Below are positions 30,766-40,727 of a DNA stretch of 64,000 nucleotides, one piece after another. How positions within the stretch are numbered: position 1 is the stretch's first letter; every line of letters begins with the position of its first letter. Both the position numbers and the translations under genes were made by a program. The notes below the pieces were generated by a model. That model worked only from the letters and a program-made list of their open reading frames with translations. It made no database searches and was not told where the DNA came from. The stretch spans positions 15,934,599 to 15,998,598 of the forward strand of contig NC_088309.1 of assembly GCF_910592395.1 (NCBI RefSeq), read 5' to 3'. This DNA comes from Lineus longissimus. Lineage: Eukaryota > Nemertea > Pilidiophora > Heteronemertea > Lineidae.

Positions 30766-32900
30766 GGGTAGTTGTAAATCAAGAAACACAGAAACGAAAC
30801 AGAAACACAGAAACACAGAAACGAAACGCAGAAACCAGTCTTGTGGCGAATTCTGGTCTGCAGACTCCATCTTGTTGCCATGGTTGTGGCCGCGAACGCG
30901 GGTGTAACTAAAACTGGTATTCAGTCGGAATGGAAGGAGGAATGCTCATTTCCCAATACCCCTTTTAGCCTCATCAACGTGTGCAAATCTAATGGAGCAC
31001 TTAATTGATTTATTTACTGGACCATATCCCTGGTTTTAACTGGTAGTCATACATGGTAATTTTTCGGGATACTATTCATATTTTCAATTCTCATTTTTGT
31101 TGTTTTTGTAAATTTTAATTCAAATCATTTATCACATTGCTTGATTCATACTACATGTGGTGTATTTTCACCGTCATGTATCGTAACACTAAAACTTAGT
31201 GTGATTACACCTCGGGCAGCATTTTGGCAAAATCGAATTCCAAATGTGGCCACCAGGGCAGCATGACAAGTAGGCCTACTTCACGTCCTCGGTCGGTGTA
31301 CATGTACCTGCAGGTGTTCTCATTTGCCCCTGGCCATTTGACTTAATCTTTGCAAATGGTCATGTTATTGATGTTGATTTATGTAGGTAGAAAATTTTAT
31401 TTGTATGGTCTCTTATCATGTAGTGCTACAGTGTCCCAGAAAGTTTCCCGCTACAATTCTGCAATAGGCCTTGATGCTGACTAGGCACAGGAAGCAATAA
31501 ACTGCTTTACTCAGGGACATATTGAAGCATGTGCTCATAGGCTGATATTAGTCATGTAACTGATGTTGTAACATTTACTTCTTCACCAAGCATAATTTCT
31601 GGGACACTCCATAGTTTTAAAGTGCCCCTAATGGGCCAGTTTTGTGTTGATCTACTTTGAAATTAGAAATTCTATGTTGTTTACTGGTAGTTTTTGACAT
31701 GTATTTTCATATTAAAGAAGAAAGTGATCCATTGAAAATCATTGTTACTGGTTATGCTTTAGCTGGACTCAAAGATGTCATCCTGTCAGTCTTGGGCCAT
31801 GAGTCATCCATATCTGAATGATGTTAATTTCCATCAGTTGTCATCTTCATCTCAATTAAAAAGGCTCTGCCTCCAAGACAAAATGGTCCTCCTTCCCGAT
31901 CACTGACGCACTGCAGATGGGTCTACCAATGAGTGATGACCAAAGCACCACTCAATCTCGAGGACAGGAATCTAACCCATGACCATGCCGATCCACCATC
32001 TGTAGGGCATGAGGACTTTATGATCGATATGAGCCGCCAGTAAGTCGGCATGACCAATGACCAGAACACGACCATAGGCCTGCTAGGAATGTACAATAGA
32101 ACATGACTCTCTATTCGAAGGACTATTTTCTATTTACACTGACCTCCCCAATACACTACATGTATGTACTACACGGCGTAAATAGAAAATAGTCCTTCGA
32201 ATAGCGAGTCCTGTTCTTTTGTACATTCCATGGTTTGTGCACGACACTAGGCTGAACTTCCCTACTGCAACCTCATTAACATAAACATATATTTAAAGGG
32301 ACTATTTAAAGGCAGCAGCTGGGCAGGCAAGATTGAGTTACTCCAAGTCCAAGTCTAGTGCCCCCCCCCCCCCCCCCCCCCCACTTTACTCTATTCTGGT
32401 CGCCAAAATTGGTGTCTCACGTCTCACATAACGTCGAAATGATTCACCCATGTACTGGTACCGTACCTTGCATTTAGTGCTGCATCAGACGGGATTTGTA
32501 GGATGATCCTGGTACTTCATGTAAATTGAACACTACAAGGCAAGATGTTGCACTGCACCTTCATTTAAAATAACATGCTGTAGGAATCGAATCGAACCTA
32601 CCAAAGTACTACACCACCACCTCAAAAGACTTCACCCATATCGTGCCGCCCCCCCCCCCCCCCCCCCCCAAGTTGCTCCATGTATCCCCTCAACAACTCT
32701 ATTGCATTCCGGCTGGCCGCAACCCACCAACCTCAGATTTTACTTTTAAACGACAATAACAACGGATTGGGCAAGGAAAGTATCGGCGTGCCGCTTGATT
32801 CCAACTTTTATGAAAACCCGTTTGATTTTCGTTTCTGCGTTTCGTTTCTGCGTTTCTGTGTTTCTGTTTCGTTTCTGTGTTTCTTGTTTTACAACTACCC
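30766..32900. mobile_element. non-autonomous transposon with 9-bp target duplication, copy 1
   Basis: TIRs start GGGTAGTTGTAAA and continue with repeated GAAACACAGAAACGAAAC words. The 9-bp direct repeat AATAGCAGA flanks it (30757-30765 and 32901-32909). Copy 2 (60837-61648) shares both ends but lacks ~1.3 kb of the middle. A 9-bp duplication and GGG ends suit Mutator-like elements; no transposase seen. Confidence 0.85.
32086..32229. mobile_element. 144-bp foldback MITE
   Basis: ~52-bp inverted arms beginning GGAATGTACAATAGAACATG with a short centre containing ACATGTATGT. Nested inside the 9-bp-duplication element in the part missing from copy 2. Confidence 0.7.
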
Positions 32901-33160
32901 AATAGCAGATGTCTAGGAGGAAGGCCTTGGAGTGCAATCAATCAGCTTATCTGACCTATTATAAACATCCAGCTGAGAGGCATTCCACCTATTTTGCTCA
33001 TCTTTCGCTAACGGGGTCTGGCGGTCATGCCTTGCTGAATTCAAGTTTTTTTGATACTCAAAAAGGGTCCACCTTTTACAATTACGGCAGAATTGGGCAT
33101 TAGTGTTGGTACTGACGTCATATTCTTTCATTCTTGGCAGGACTACTTTGTGTGTCTCAG

Positions 33161-33250
33161 TCGAGCTTTGCTCTCGGGACTTTGTCCTAGTCGGACTTCG
33201 TCCTGAGAGCTCTGCTCGAGTCAGACTTCGTCTTGAGAGCAAAGCTCTAT
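33161..33250. repeat. three tandem 30-nt two-hairpin units
   Basis: 33161-33190 is in forward orientation, 33191-33220 and 33221-33250 in reverse. Each holds a GAGC-nnn-GCTC-type and a GGAC/AGAC-nnn-GTCC/GTCT stem. The host reading frame stays open through all 30 codons. Confidence 0.9.
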
Positions 33251-33392
33251 CCATAACCCTAGGACAAAGGAATCCAGTAAGATTTTCATTGCTACATTTA
33301 CTAAAATAGTCTTTTAATGAGATGTATTTATTCATATTTACATAATAATTATTTTTTAAACATTGTTTTGATAGAAGGTCACCTAAGACCTT

Positions 33393-33997
33393 TTATGTTT
33401 TTTTTACTGTTTTACGTGATTTTAAGGCTTTAACACCCCTTATTAAACCATAGATTATGGAGCTCACAATAGCAATAACTGCTATGATCAGATGTTCAGC
33501 TAGAAAGCCAACAACTGCACCAATTGTTTTCAGGAGAAATGATACGATAGAACCGATGATTCCCGGTAAAGCCGCAGCTGATTTCTTGGCTAGTTCTTTT
33601 AGCCATTCAGCAAACTTCTTGAGACCTTCTTTTACTTTATCTGGTATTGATGGTTTTGGTCCAGGTTCTGGTGTAGGTCCTGGAGTTGGGTCTGGTCCTG
33701 GAGATGGTCCTGGTCCTGGAGTTGGTTTTACAGATTTAGTGGCACCACTTAAAGCACTACTGATACTGAGACCTAGAGTTGTAAATGTCATTACAACAGC
33801 TGTTATTATGGCGCTAATAGTTACACCATACGTCTTAAAAAGTAACTTTATTCTGTCCTTTAGAGGAATAGTTGAATCTGGTTTCTTTAGAACATCAACA
33901 ATTAAACGTTTAATTCTTCTAGTTTGTGACTCCCTGTCATTGTCTAACCTCCATACCTTTGACTGTTCCTCATGCAATTTGTCATTTAGTTCATCTA
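33393..33997 (-). pseudogene. Pro-rich membrane protein, N-terminally truncated (P2)
   Basis: The C-terminal ~200 residues of the 523-aa P3 protein (50316-51887). The ORF stays open to 33997, where the P3 terminus starts after GTTCATCTA; intact P3 continues TTTGCTTTTTC. The truncation is therefore caused by insertion of P3 into this gene. The Pro/Gly linker and membrane segments are intact. Confidence 0.9.
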
Positions 33998-34127
33998 AGA
34001 ATATATGTATTGTGGTGGTAGGAATCTAGGTATTTTGAAGCTATTTTAACAAAAGCCCTTACAGGCCTTTTTGTCTCAAATTAGCTTCAAAATACCTAAG
34101 AACCAGACACCACAATACATATATTCT
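33998..34127. repeat. terminal foldback hairpin, P3 left
   Basis: Outer AGAATATATGTATTGTGGTG pairs with inner CACCACAATACATATATTCT (20 bp, perfect), total 130 nt. A second stem AGGTATTTTGAAGCTA / TTAGCTTCAAAATACCT lies inside, with CTTACAG near the loop. Confidence 0.85.
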
Positions 34128-34746
34128 ATCATTCATGAAATGGTCAGTGAAGCGTTGCAGTGAAATGGTAAGGGAATACTAGAGTTCAATGGGTTAATGT
34201 AATCATGACTTACTGTATTCCAACAGAAAGTACACGTCAATAGCTTTCCAAGGATACATCATTGCAAATATCCATTGAGAAATGGCAGAGAAATGAACCC
34301 TTGAAGTTCGCACATCTTGACAGTCCCAGCGTATTCCAATAAATGCTGTAGGCCTACAAGACAGCTGTTACAGTGATTAATCATTGTTGCTTGAATCTAT
34401 TGAAAATAATGTTGACAGTGTCTGCATGTACATGGTAACATATGTTACCAAACAATACTCACGTCCCAAAGTATTACAATGGTCTATTGTTCGTTAATGC
34501 GTTTATCCGACAGAATTTCGAGACATTATTTTAACGACGCAAAAATAATTTTCAGCGCTGAAAATATTTTTCGAAAATTCTGTCGGATAAACGCATTAAG
34601 ACACAATAGGCCTTTTCATGTCTTTGACAAGCAAAAATAATTAATGATTGCAACATCTGATATGGCCATTGTACAACTGAATATCACTATGGTTTAAAGG
34701 CAAATGTTATTCTGATGAAATATCTCTCACCAGATTTAAGCGCTGT
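34128..34746. repeat. P3 terminal inverted repeat (type b), left
   Basis: 34292-34714 is the inverse of ~53430-53903. It includes a palindromic hairpin (34483-34612) with arms TTAATGCGTTTATCCGACAG and a central TTTTCAGCGCTGAAAA. The right copy has a 54-bp tandem duplication at ~53470-53580. Beyond 34714 the left copy is interrupted by a ~620-bp segment carrying the 153-aa ORF. No gene is seen in 34128-34714. Confidence 0.75.
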
Positions 34747-34774
34747 GTGACACATCATAAGTCTCTAATAATGG

Positions 34775-35208
34775 AAGGATCCAATTTTTCAAATCCTGGC
34801 ACATCCCAGCAACAACAGTTTCAGCCGCAAATGCAGCAACAACAGTTTCAACAACATGTTCAGCCGCAAATGCAGCAACAACAGTTTCAACAACATGTTC
34901 AGCCGCAAATGCAGCAACAATCACCAATGGAAACGTCCAATTCGCAAGTTCTGCCCGTGACCGATAGATCACAAACATTGGCACACTTTTATGAAAGTTT
35001 ACTTTCGATTCGAAAGCTTCCAGGCAACTCAAACGACATTTTGAGGGATCTCAGGAAGGACAGAAATCGATTGCTAGACAAGATTAAAAAGAAAAAAGAA
35101 CGTATGGAAAAACTCTCCTTTGAAATTCTCAAAGACCATCAGGAACTTCAATCGATTGAGAAAGAGATCGATTTGAGGAAATCAGAAATCATGAAGGAAG
35201 ACTTTTAA
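34775..35208 (+). CDS. Gln-rich coiled-coil protein (cargo or host-derived)
   Basis: The longest stop-free reading starts upstream at 34747; the first ATG is near 34771 (MEGSNFSNPG). Three QPQMQQQQFQQHV-type repeats are followed by a Lys/Glu-rich coiled coil (LLDKIKKKKERMEKLSFEIL). It lies in a ~620-bp segment (34715-35335) missing from the right-hand type-b repeat, so it is either an insertion or lost on the right. CAG|GTTAGT just after the stop (35214), TTGCAG at ~35408 and AATAAA at ~35646 look like a spliced 3' UTR, unlike the other Polinton genes. Function unknown. Confidence 0.4.
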
Positions 35209-35939
35209 CACAGGTTAGTGCTTTTTCCAATCTTTTATTTGTAGATTCATGTATGCTCCGCAATTGTACAACCGTAACCACAGATGTAAGCCTCCTGGTA
35301 TTATTCTTGCACAATGCTGTTATTGATTCCATGGAGACATGATGTTAACGTCACACTTCCTCCATCTGGTGAGATTGTGTGTAACTGAAATCTTCATTCA
35401 TCTTGCAGACAACCACTGGTAGGCCCCAGTTGACGACGACTGTGTCCATTCACATGTACCCTGGTGTGCCCTGGTGACACTGATTTTGACAGACCACAGC
35501 CGTGATGGGAATGCCAATTACATTCAGGAGTGGACCCTACTGATTATCTTTGCGGATAACTCTCTTTAAACCAACATTTGAAAATAGATTTCATGTAAAT
35601 TGATAGGATGACATGAGGATATCTTTCAAAATCTTTTAGTCTAGAATAAAACAGTCCTCTAGTAAAGAAGTGTGTTGTGTGTTGTTCAGTTCTTCATGAG
35701 CTAGGTGATGACGTCATGGGCGGGAATTTTTGAACTACCGGTAGTCAAAGATATATGTAATTCTGCTTAAAGGGATTAGATGCGGTGGTTTATCTGTGTA
35801 GTAAGGGGAATGATGTACCAGTTTGACACCATGTGGCGCCACCTGTAGTATTTCTATTTACTGTGGAACCAAGTTGTTTTTAGAGGTCTTAATTTTGCCT
35901 GGAAAATGTAACATAATTTTACTAGTAAATAAATAGAAA
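35209..35939. other. noncoding stretch before P3 MCP
   Basis: Holds the candidate 3' UTR of the Gln-rich ORF and 35336-35375, a short piece matching the inverse of ~53390-53430. Then unmatched sequence up to CATAATTTTACTAGTAAATA, which is shared with the P2 MCP leader. No other gene seen. Confidence 0.4.
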
Positions 35940-37196
35940 ATGGCAACAGGATATTTATTAAATACCGAAAGGGCACATAAGATTCCACTTGGTTTGAAAG
36001 CTGAGAGGCAGCATCATATCATTACTCATAACCCATCATCTGCTAACCCCAAAGAAACACTGTATGTTAGAATACCGGCATTGCGAGAGAATACATTCTT
36101 TGTACCTAAATCTCTTTATCTGTCTGCTGATGTAACCATTTCTGGTGATTCTAAAAATAGTGTTGTAAATAATCTTGGTAGAAACCTGATTTCAAAGATG
36201 GTGGTTAAGTGGGGAACAGAGCAGATATTTGACCTTGACGAATACAGTCATTATTCTACATTTAAAGATCTGTGGTTTACAGAAGAAGAAAGAAATGATA
36301 GAGTTTTTCAGGGTATTCAGTCAAAAAATCTTAGAGAATTAAGATCAGGAGTCGCTGAAGCTGATGTCACTGGAGAAACAGCTAATGAAAAGACTTTAAA
36401 GAAAGTGTTTGACAAGAAGTACAAAATACCATTAGATTTTGAACTATTCCATCATCATGCTCCATTTTACAAGTTTCCAATTCAAGAAGATGTTATCATT
36501 GAAATAACTTTAGCACCAAAGGAGAAAATCATAGACACCACAACCACAGCTAGCATGGGCTACAAACTAGAGAATATTTGTTTTGAATATGATACCGTAG
36601 CCAACAAAATGATTGCTAGTCAATTGAGTAACAAGTACAATTCTGGATTCTCAATATTTTATGATTGGGTAGACCATTTTAAGACAGTCAATGTTACTGC
36701 TAATGAAACACTAATTAATGAGAACATCAACTTTCCAAGAATGTCTATTAAAGGATTATTATTACTATTTGTGTCTGACTATGTAGATGGAGCTAGAGAT
36801 TCAGAGAAGTTTGAAAACCCTAACATAAGTAAAGTGCAGATCACAATAGAGGGTGTTGCCAATCAGGTGTTCCCAGAAGGAATGAGAATGATGGATCAAT
36901 GGGAGGAGATCAAGAAACATTTTATGTCTGAAGATTTGAAGAAAACTCATGACTGTAACATGACCATGGAAAAATACTATGGTGATTCTAATCACTATGG
37001 TTTATGGTTGGACCTGAGAACTTCTGAGGATAATCGCCTTCACGGATCAGGAAAGAAGCTCCAGAACACAAAAGATGGTATTCAATTATCTATTACAAAG
37101 AAATCTGGAAAGGGACCATACAAAATGCACATATTCGTGGTTTCTGACGCCCAGGTAAACATCCAGAATTCTCAGATTGCTTCACTCCAGCACTGA
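35940..37196 (+). CDS. major capsid protein (P3)
   Basis: Intact 418 aa, nearly identical to P2 15014-16270; differences include KEKIIDTTTT versus KEEIIVTTTT and Ala versus Thr in YDTVANK. The stop is TGA rather than TAA, with the stop-codon hairpin retained through CAGCAC / GTGCTG. The leader (ACTAGTAAATAAATAGAAA) is identical to P2, but the upstream palindrome block of type-a ends is absent. Confidence 0.85.
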   Translation: MATGYLLNTERAHKIPLGLKAERQHHIITHNPSSANPKETLYVRIPALRENTFFVPKSLYLSADVTISGDSKNSVVNNLGRNLISKMVVKWGTEQIFDLDEYSHYSTFKDLWFTEEERNDRVFQGIQSKNLRELRSGVAEADVTGETANEKTLKKVFDKKYKIPLDFELFHHHAPFYKFPIQEDVIIEITLAPKEKIIDTTTTASMGYKLENICFEYDTVANKMIASQLSNKYNSGFSIFYDWVDHFKTVNVTANETLINENINFPRMSIKGLLLLFVSDYVDGARDSEKFENPNISKVQITIEGVANQVFPEGMRMMDQWEEIKKHFMSEDLKKTHDCNMTMEKYYGDSNHYGLWLDLRTSEDNRLHGSGKKLQNTKDGIQLSITKKSGKGPYKMHIFVVSDAQVNIQNSQIASLQH

Positions 37197-37275
37197 GGTG
37201 CTGCAAGAACAAAAGTTCGCTCCAACACTGAATACTAGATAAATGAGTTTTACTAGTGATTTTCTAAGTAATTAA

Positions 37276-37512
37276 ATGGATACACCAGGAAAGAAAGATA
37301 TCATAAATACACTGTATCAAAGTGTACTGTTGGCATCAACAACAATTGGTTACTCTATGTTACTGAAAAGGTTCTTGAGAATCAATATTGGTCCCCCAAG
37401 TCAGGCCAACCTAGAGGAAATTCTTAAACTGGGAGGAACTGTAGCTATTAGTAATGGAACATTAGAGTACCTTTACGATCAAGGAATCCTACCCAAAAAT
37501 ATTATGAAGTAA
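37276..37512 (+). CDS. 78-aa small membrane protein (P3)
   Basis: Intact; differs from P2 at few residues (Val for Leu in YQSVLLAS, PKNIMK end). Same position and TTAAATGG start. Confidence 0.7.
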   Translation: MDTPGKKDIINTLYQSVLLASTTIGYSMLLKRFLRINIGPPSQANLEEILKLGGTVAISNGTLEYLYDQGILPKNIMK

Positions 37513-37569
37513 GAATAATTTACTTATTTGATAAAAGCTAAATTTGAAAACGAAAATTTGCTTAAGTAA

Positions 37570-38337
37570 ATGGTTACTGTAATGAACATAGATTCAAGTG
37601 ACTATCCAGATCAGAGTTCAAGTGATTTAACAGTCAATCTCAAGACTGAAATTCAGGATGCATGTAACATCACTTTAACTTTTGCAGTAATACCTTGTAC
37701 ATTCTACAACATAAGTGCAGCCAGGGAGAATAACCGAATCAAAGTTAAGGGGTTTGATGTGGCAGAGATTACGCTACCAGATGGTCTCTATGACCTACAG
37801 AGCTTTTCAAAAGTATTTGCGGATAAGTTGAAAGAAAATAGTATGAGTAGAGGTGCTGTCAGATTTGACCTTGAAGAACCAACAGGTAAGGCCATCTTAC
37901 ACTTCCTAAAGAGAAAAAATGAGGCGCATTATCAGATCTATTTTCTTGGTAAAAGTAATGAATTATTTGGCATGAAATCACAATGGCCTTACCCTTTAGA
38001 CAATAAAAGTAAGGATGATGTTGTAAGCGAGAAACCCATCAATTTTAGACCAATTAACCATTTTGTTTTTCACTGTGACATAATCGAATCTAATAGTGTA
38101 TTAAGTAATGGTGAAGCATCTGATGTGCTAACCACAAGACCAATAAAGGAAGCTAATTTTGGGGATTTAATAGCATACACATTTGAGAAACCAATAGCAA
38201 TTCCCTGTGAACCAAGATTCAATAAGCTGAATATTCGCTTAACTGATGAAAAAGGTGAAATCATCGATCTTAATGGTCATAATGTACAGTACCAATTGGT
38301 ATTAACTCGAGCTATGCTCTCAGGGACACATCATTGA
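37570..38337 (+). CDS. penton-like minor capsid protein (P3)
   Basis: Intact 255 aa, matching P2 16644 with scattered substitutions (e.g. Glu for Lys in IPCEPRF). Carries the same C-terminal 21-nt hairpin insert (RAMLSG). P1 is the empty-site comparison. Confidence 0.78.
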   Translation: MVTVMNIDSSDYPDQSSSDLTVNLKTEIQDACNITLTFAVIPCTFYNISAARENNRIKVKGFDVAEITLPDGLYDLQSFSKVFADKLKENSMSRGAVRFDLEEPTGKAILHFLKRKNEAHYQIYFLGKSNELFGMKSQWPYPLDNKSKDDVVSEKPINFRPINHFVFHCDIIESNSVLSNGEASDVLTTRPIKEANFGDLIAYTFEKPIAIPCEPRFNKLNIRLTDEKGEIIDLNGHNVQYQLVLTRAMLSGTHH

Positions 38338-38359
38338 AATTAAAATTCGTTGAAATTAA

Positions 38360-38818
38360 ATGGCTGGCATTGGCATGTTATTTGGATCTGCAATAATCAA
38401 TGGATTAGCATTCACTGGATCCGGTTACCTTTTTAAAAAACTAGACAAGAATGGCTATGAATATGAAGTGAAAAGACATGATTTGGCTCAGGAGCAATTA
38501 CAGAAGGCCTCCACAGAATGGGATGAGCATAGGAAAAGTACCATTGACTTCGTTAATCTTGAATTAAAGAGAGAAAGAGACGCTTCTATTGATTTTAACA
38601 ATACTGATTCAGCACTTACTGTTTACAATCATTTACATCCAGAAAGAACTATTGTACTACCTCAGCGACCACAATTAAGTGATTACTACCAACCTAGTGA
38701 TGAAATGAAGAAATACGAGTACCTATGGATTATCCTAGGACTTAGTGGTTTAGGGTTAATAATTTATTATTTTACTAGGGTTAGAAAGACTAAGACAACT
38801 GATCGGACACAGTCCTGA
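38360..38818 (+). CDS. 152-aa membrane protein (P3)
   Basis: As in P2; the C-terminus also runs into a GGACACAGTCC unit (DRTQS). Only two such units follow, the second fused to a GAGC-ATA-GCTC half (38807-38853). Confidence 0.75.
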   Translation: MAGIGMLFGSAIINGLAFTGSGYLFKKLDKNGYEYEVKRHDLAQEQLQKASTEWDEHRKSTIDFVNLELKRERDASIDFNNTDSALTVYNHLHPERTIVLPQRPQLSDYYQPSDEMKKYEYLWIILGLSGLGLIIYYFTRVRKTKTTDRTQS

Positions 38819-38862
38819 TGATCGGACACAGTCCTGAGAGCATAGCTCGATCAGAAGCAGGA

Positions 38863-39483
38863 CTAAGATTTTTGATGGGAAAGAGTAAATCCAAATGGAT
38901 GTTGTAGTCTAATGATCAGTTTTGATCCTTTTTTCATCTTAAGTTCTTCTATGTAGTACTGTCTTTTCTCCTTAGGAATAACACTGTTTTCTTCTAAGGC
39001 ATCTTTCATGGCTGATTCATCCTTATTAAAAAATAATACTAAAATTCTTATGTTCTCTCTGTAGTCCTTAACAACTGAATTGTACTTCTGAACTAGTAAC
39101 CAAACAGTGAGATTGTAGTGCCTGCCGGAAAAGGCAAGATTACATAACTGGGACACCTTCTTTTTTGTGTCTCTCAAATTAGCACAGTCATCAATGAGGA
39201 ATAATGTGTTAGAACCAGCAAAGGTCAGAGTAGCAAACTGAAGCACAAGGTCCAAATTACTGGCCACAGCTTCGGGATTAACTATGTAGACGTTCTTGTC
39301 TTGGTAAATCCATTTCCTTTCATATGTCTTATTGTTGAAATATGTTGGACAGAAAATTACTATGTTCTGGAACTTGTGCCGATACTCCTTTTCTAAGAGG
39401 TCAAGGGCAAAATATGTCTTACCACAATTGGTAACACCAGAAATTAACATATTGTGTGGCTCGTAAATAAATACTTCACTCAT
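38863..39483 (-). CDS. genome-packaging ATPase (P3)
   Basis: Intact 206 aa; Walker A and B as in P2. One visible change, Gln for Glu in KKVSQLCN. Divergent from the integrase with the same 4-bp gap. Confidence 0.92.
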   Translation of the reverse strand: MSEVFIYEPHNMLISGVTNCGKTYFALDLLEKEYRHKFQNIVIFCPTYFNNKTYERKWIYQDKNVYIVNPEAVASNLDLVLQFATLTFAGSNTLFLIDDCANLRDTKKKVSQLCNLAFSGRHYNLTVWLLVQKYNSVVKDYRENIRILVLFFNKDESAMKDALEENSVIPKEKRQYYIEELKMKKGSKLIIRLQHPFGFTLSHQKS

Positions 39484-39487
39484 TTAA

Positions 39488-40639
39488 ATGAATGTAAAGG
39501 ATGACACACAGCAGTATCTAAGGGATTTGTACTACAACCCTGAGAGTCCCGTGGCTTACAGTTCTTTGAGTAAAATCTGGAAACAGGTCAAGGAAGATAT
39601 GACTTCGTCACGAGAGCAGAGCACAACTTCGTTGTTAGGGACAAAGTCCCGCTCAGGAAAACTTATTAAAAAAAAAGAAGTGAAAGAATTTCTAGAAACA
39701 CTACCAACTCACCAACTACACAAACCGGCCATTAAGAAATTCACCTTCAGGAAGACAATGGTATCGTACATCGATCAACAATGGCAAGCAGATCTGGTTG
39801 ACATGCAAAAATTTGAGAAACAGAATAAGGGTTTCAGATTCATTTTAACGGTCATAGATCTATTTAGTCGTTTTTCTTGGGCTCTAGCAGTTAAGAGTAA
39901 GAGGTGAGAAGAAATCAGAGATGCATTTAAAGTGATATTTGAGGAAGCAAAACCAACGAAAATCCAGTTTGATGACGGTAAAGAATTTTACCATAAACAC
40001 TTCAAGGAACTCTTAACAGAAAATGACATAGAATGGTTCTCCACAAAATCTGATAAGAAGGCAGCAGTAGTAGAGAGATTCAATAGAACCCTTAAAGAAA
40101 AAATGTGGCGTTATTTCACCGCTAAGGAGACTGACAAGTGGATTGACGTTCTGGATGACCTGGTCAGCGGCTACAATAACACATTTCACTCATCAATAGG
40201 TATGAAACCTGTAGACGCCAGAAAGATGGAAAACGAAGGAACAGTGTGGTACAATCTTTACGGTCTTCACCTCAAAGAGACATTTGGTGATCCAAAGTAC
40301 AAAGTAGGTGACAGTGTAAGAATTTCAAAGTACAAGTCCATTTTCGGTAAAGGTTACATGCCCAACTACACTGAGGAGGTGTTCCAAATCAAACAGATCA
40401 TCTTTACTCACCCTATCGTCTACCAGCTTGAGGATTACCACAAAGAAGAAATTCAAGGATATTTCTATGAAGAGGAATTGAGCTATGTTCCTAATCCTGA
40501 CCAGCTAGAGTACAAGATCGAGAAAATCCTAAGGTACAAGACCAGTAAAGGCAAGAAATACGGATTAGTGAAGTGGAAGGGTTACAGTGATAAGTTCAAT
40601 GAATGGTTACCAGTTTCTGATATCAAATCATTGAAATGA
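39488..40639 (+). pseudogene. chromodomain integrase, nonsense-interrupted (P3)
   Basis: Same protein as P2 18609 with TGA at 39905-39907 (GGA in P2) between the first and second catalytic Asp. The DDE residues and chromodomain are otherwise present on either side. A 30-nt insert at 39623-39652 adds TTSLLGTKSR beside the shared TSSREQS unit; its stems are ACAAC-TTC-GTTGT and GGGAC-AAA-GTCCC. Confidence 0.92.
39623..39652 (+). repeat. 30-nt insert in integrase (P3 only)
   Basis: Two stems of unusual base content (AAC-TTC-GTT and GGGAC-AAA-GTCCC) but the same two-hairpin, 30-nt form. P2 empty site GAGAGCAGAGC|TCAGG. Confidence 0.9.
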
Positions 40640-40727
40640 AATAAAGTCTCTAAAGTGACTTAAGTCACAAGAACAAGTTCGAAAAACGTAATTTAAAAAA
40701 AAAATGTCCTACTAAATAAAGAAAGAA

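Larger units (their letters stand above)
29488..33028. mobile_element. 3.5-kb DNA transposon inserted in P2 zinc-ribbon gene
   Basis: Imperfect ~25-bp terminal inverted repeats: CAGATCCCGTTAGCGAA inward from the left and CAGACCCCGTTAGCGAA inward from the right, with 3 mismatches overall. Compared with P3 (GCGTACCTTGCTG), the flanks suggest a 2-3-bp target duplication (ACC/GCC). No transposase ORF was recognised; ~1.4 kb remains after removing the nested 2.1-kb element. Superfamily undetermined. Confidence 0.75.
28685..33335 (-). pseudogene. zinc-ribbon protein, nonsense and transposon-split (P2)
   Basis: Homologue of the 380-aa P3 gene 49126-50268. The N-terminus is at 33335-33029 (MNKYISLKDYF... 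FCRNCKRWTLFEYQKNLNSA) and the rest at 29487-28685. The gap is a 3.5-kb transposon (29488-33028). TAG at 29294-29296 (Tyr in P3) is a second lesion. Three tandem 30-nt hairpin units (33161-33250) replace a stretch of P3 sequence within the N-terminal piece, encoding ALLSRRSLTRAELSGRSPTR and TKSREQSS. Confidence 0.85.

Noticed and set aside
33457-34029. Forward ORFs opposite the Pro-rich membrane gene (also 50389-50985)
   Set aside because: Antisense shadows of the conserved reverse-strand protein; composition mirrors the Pro/Gly linker.
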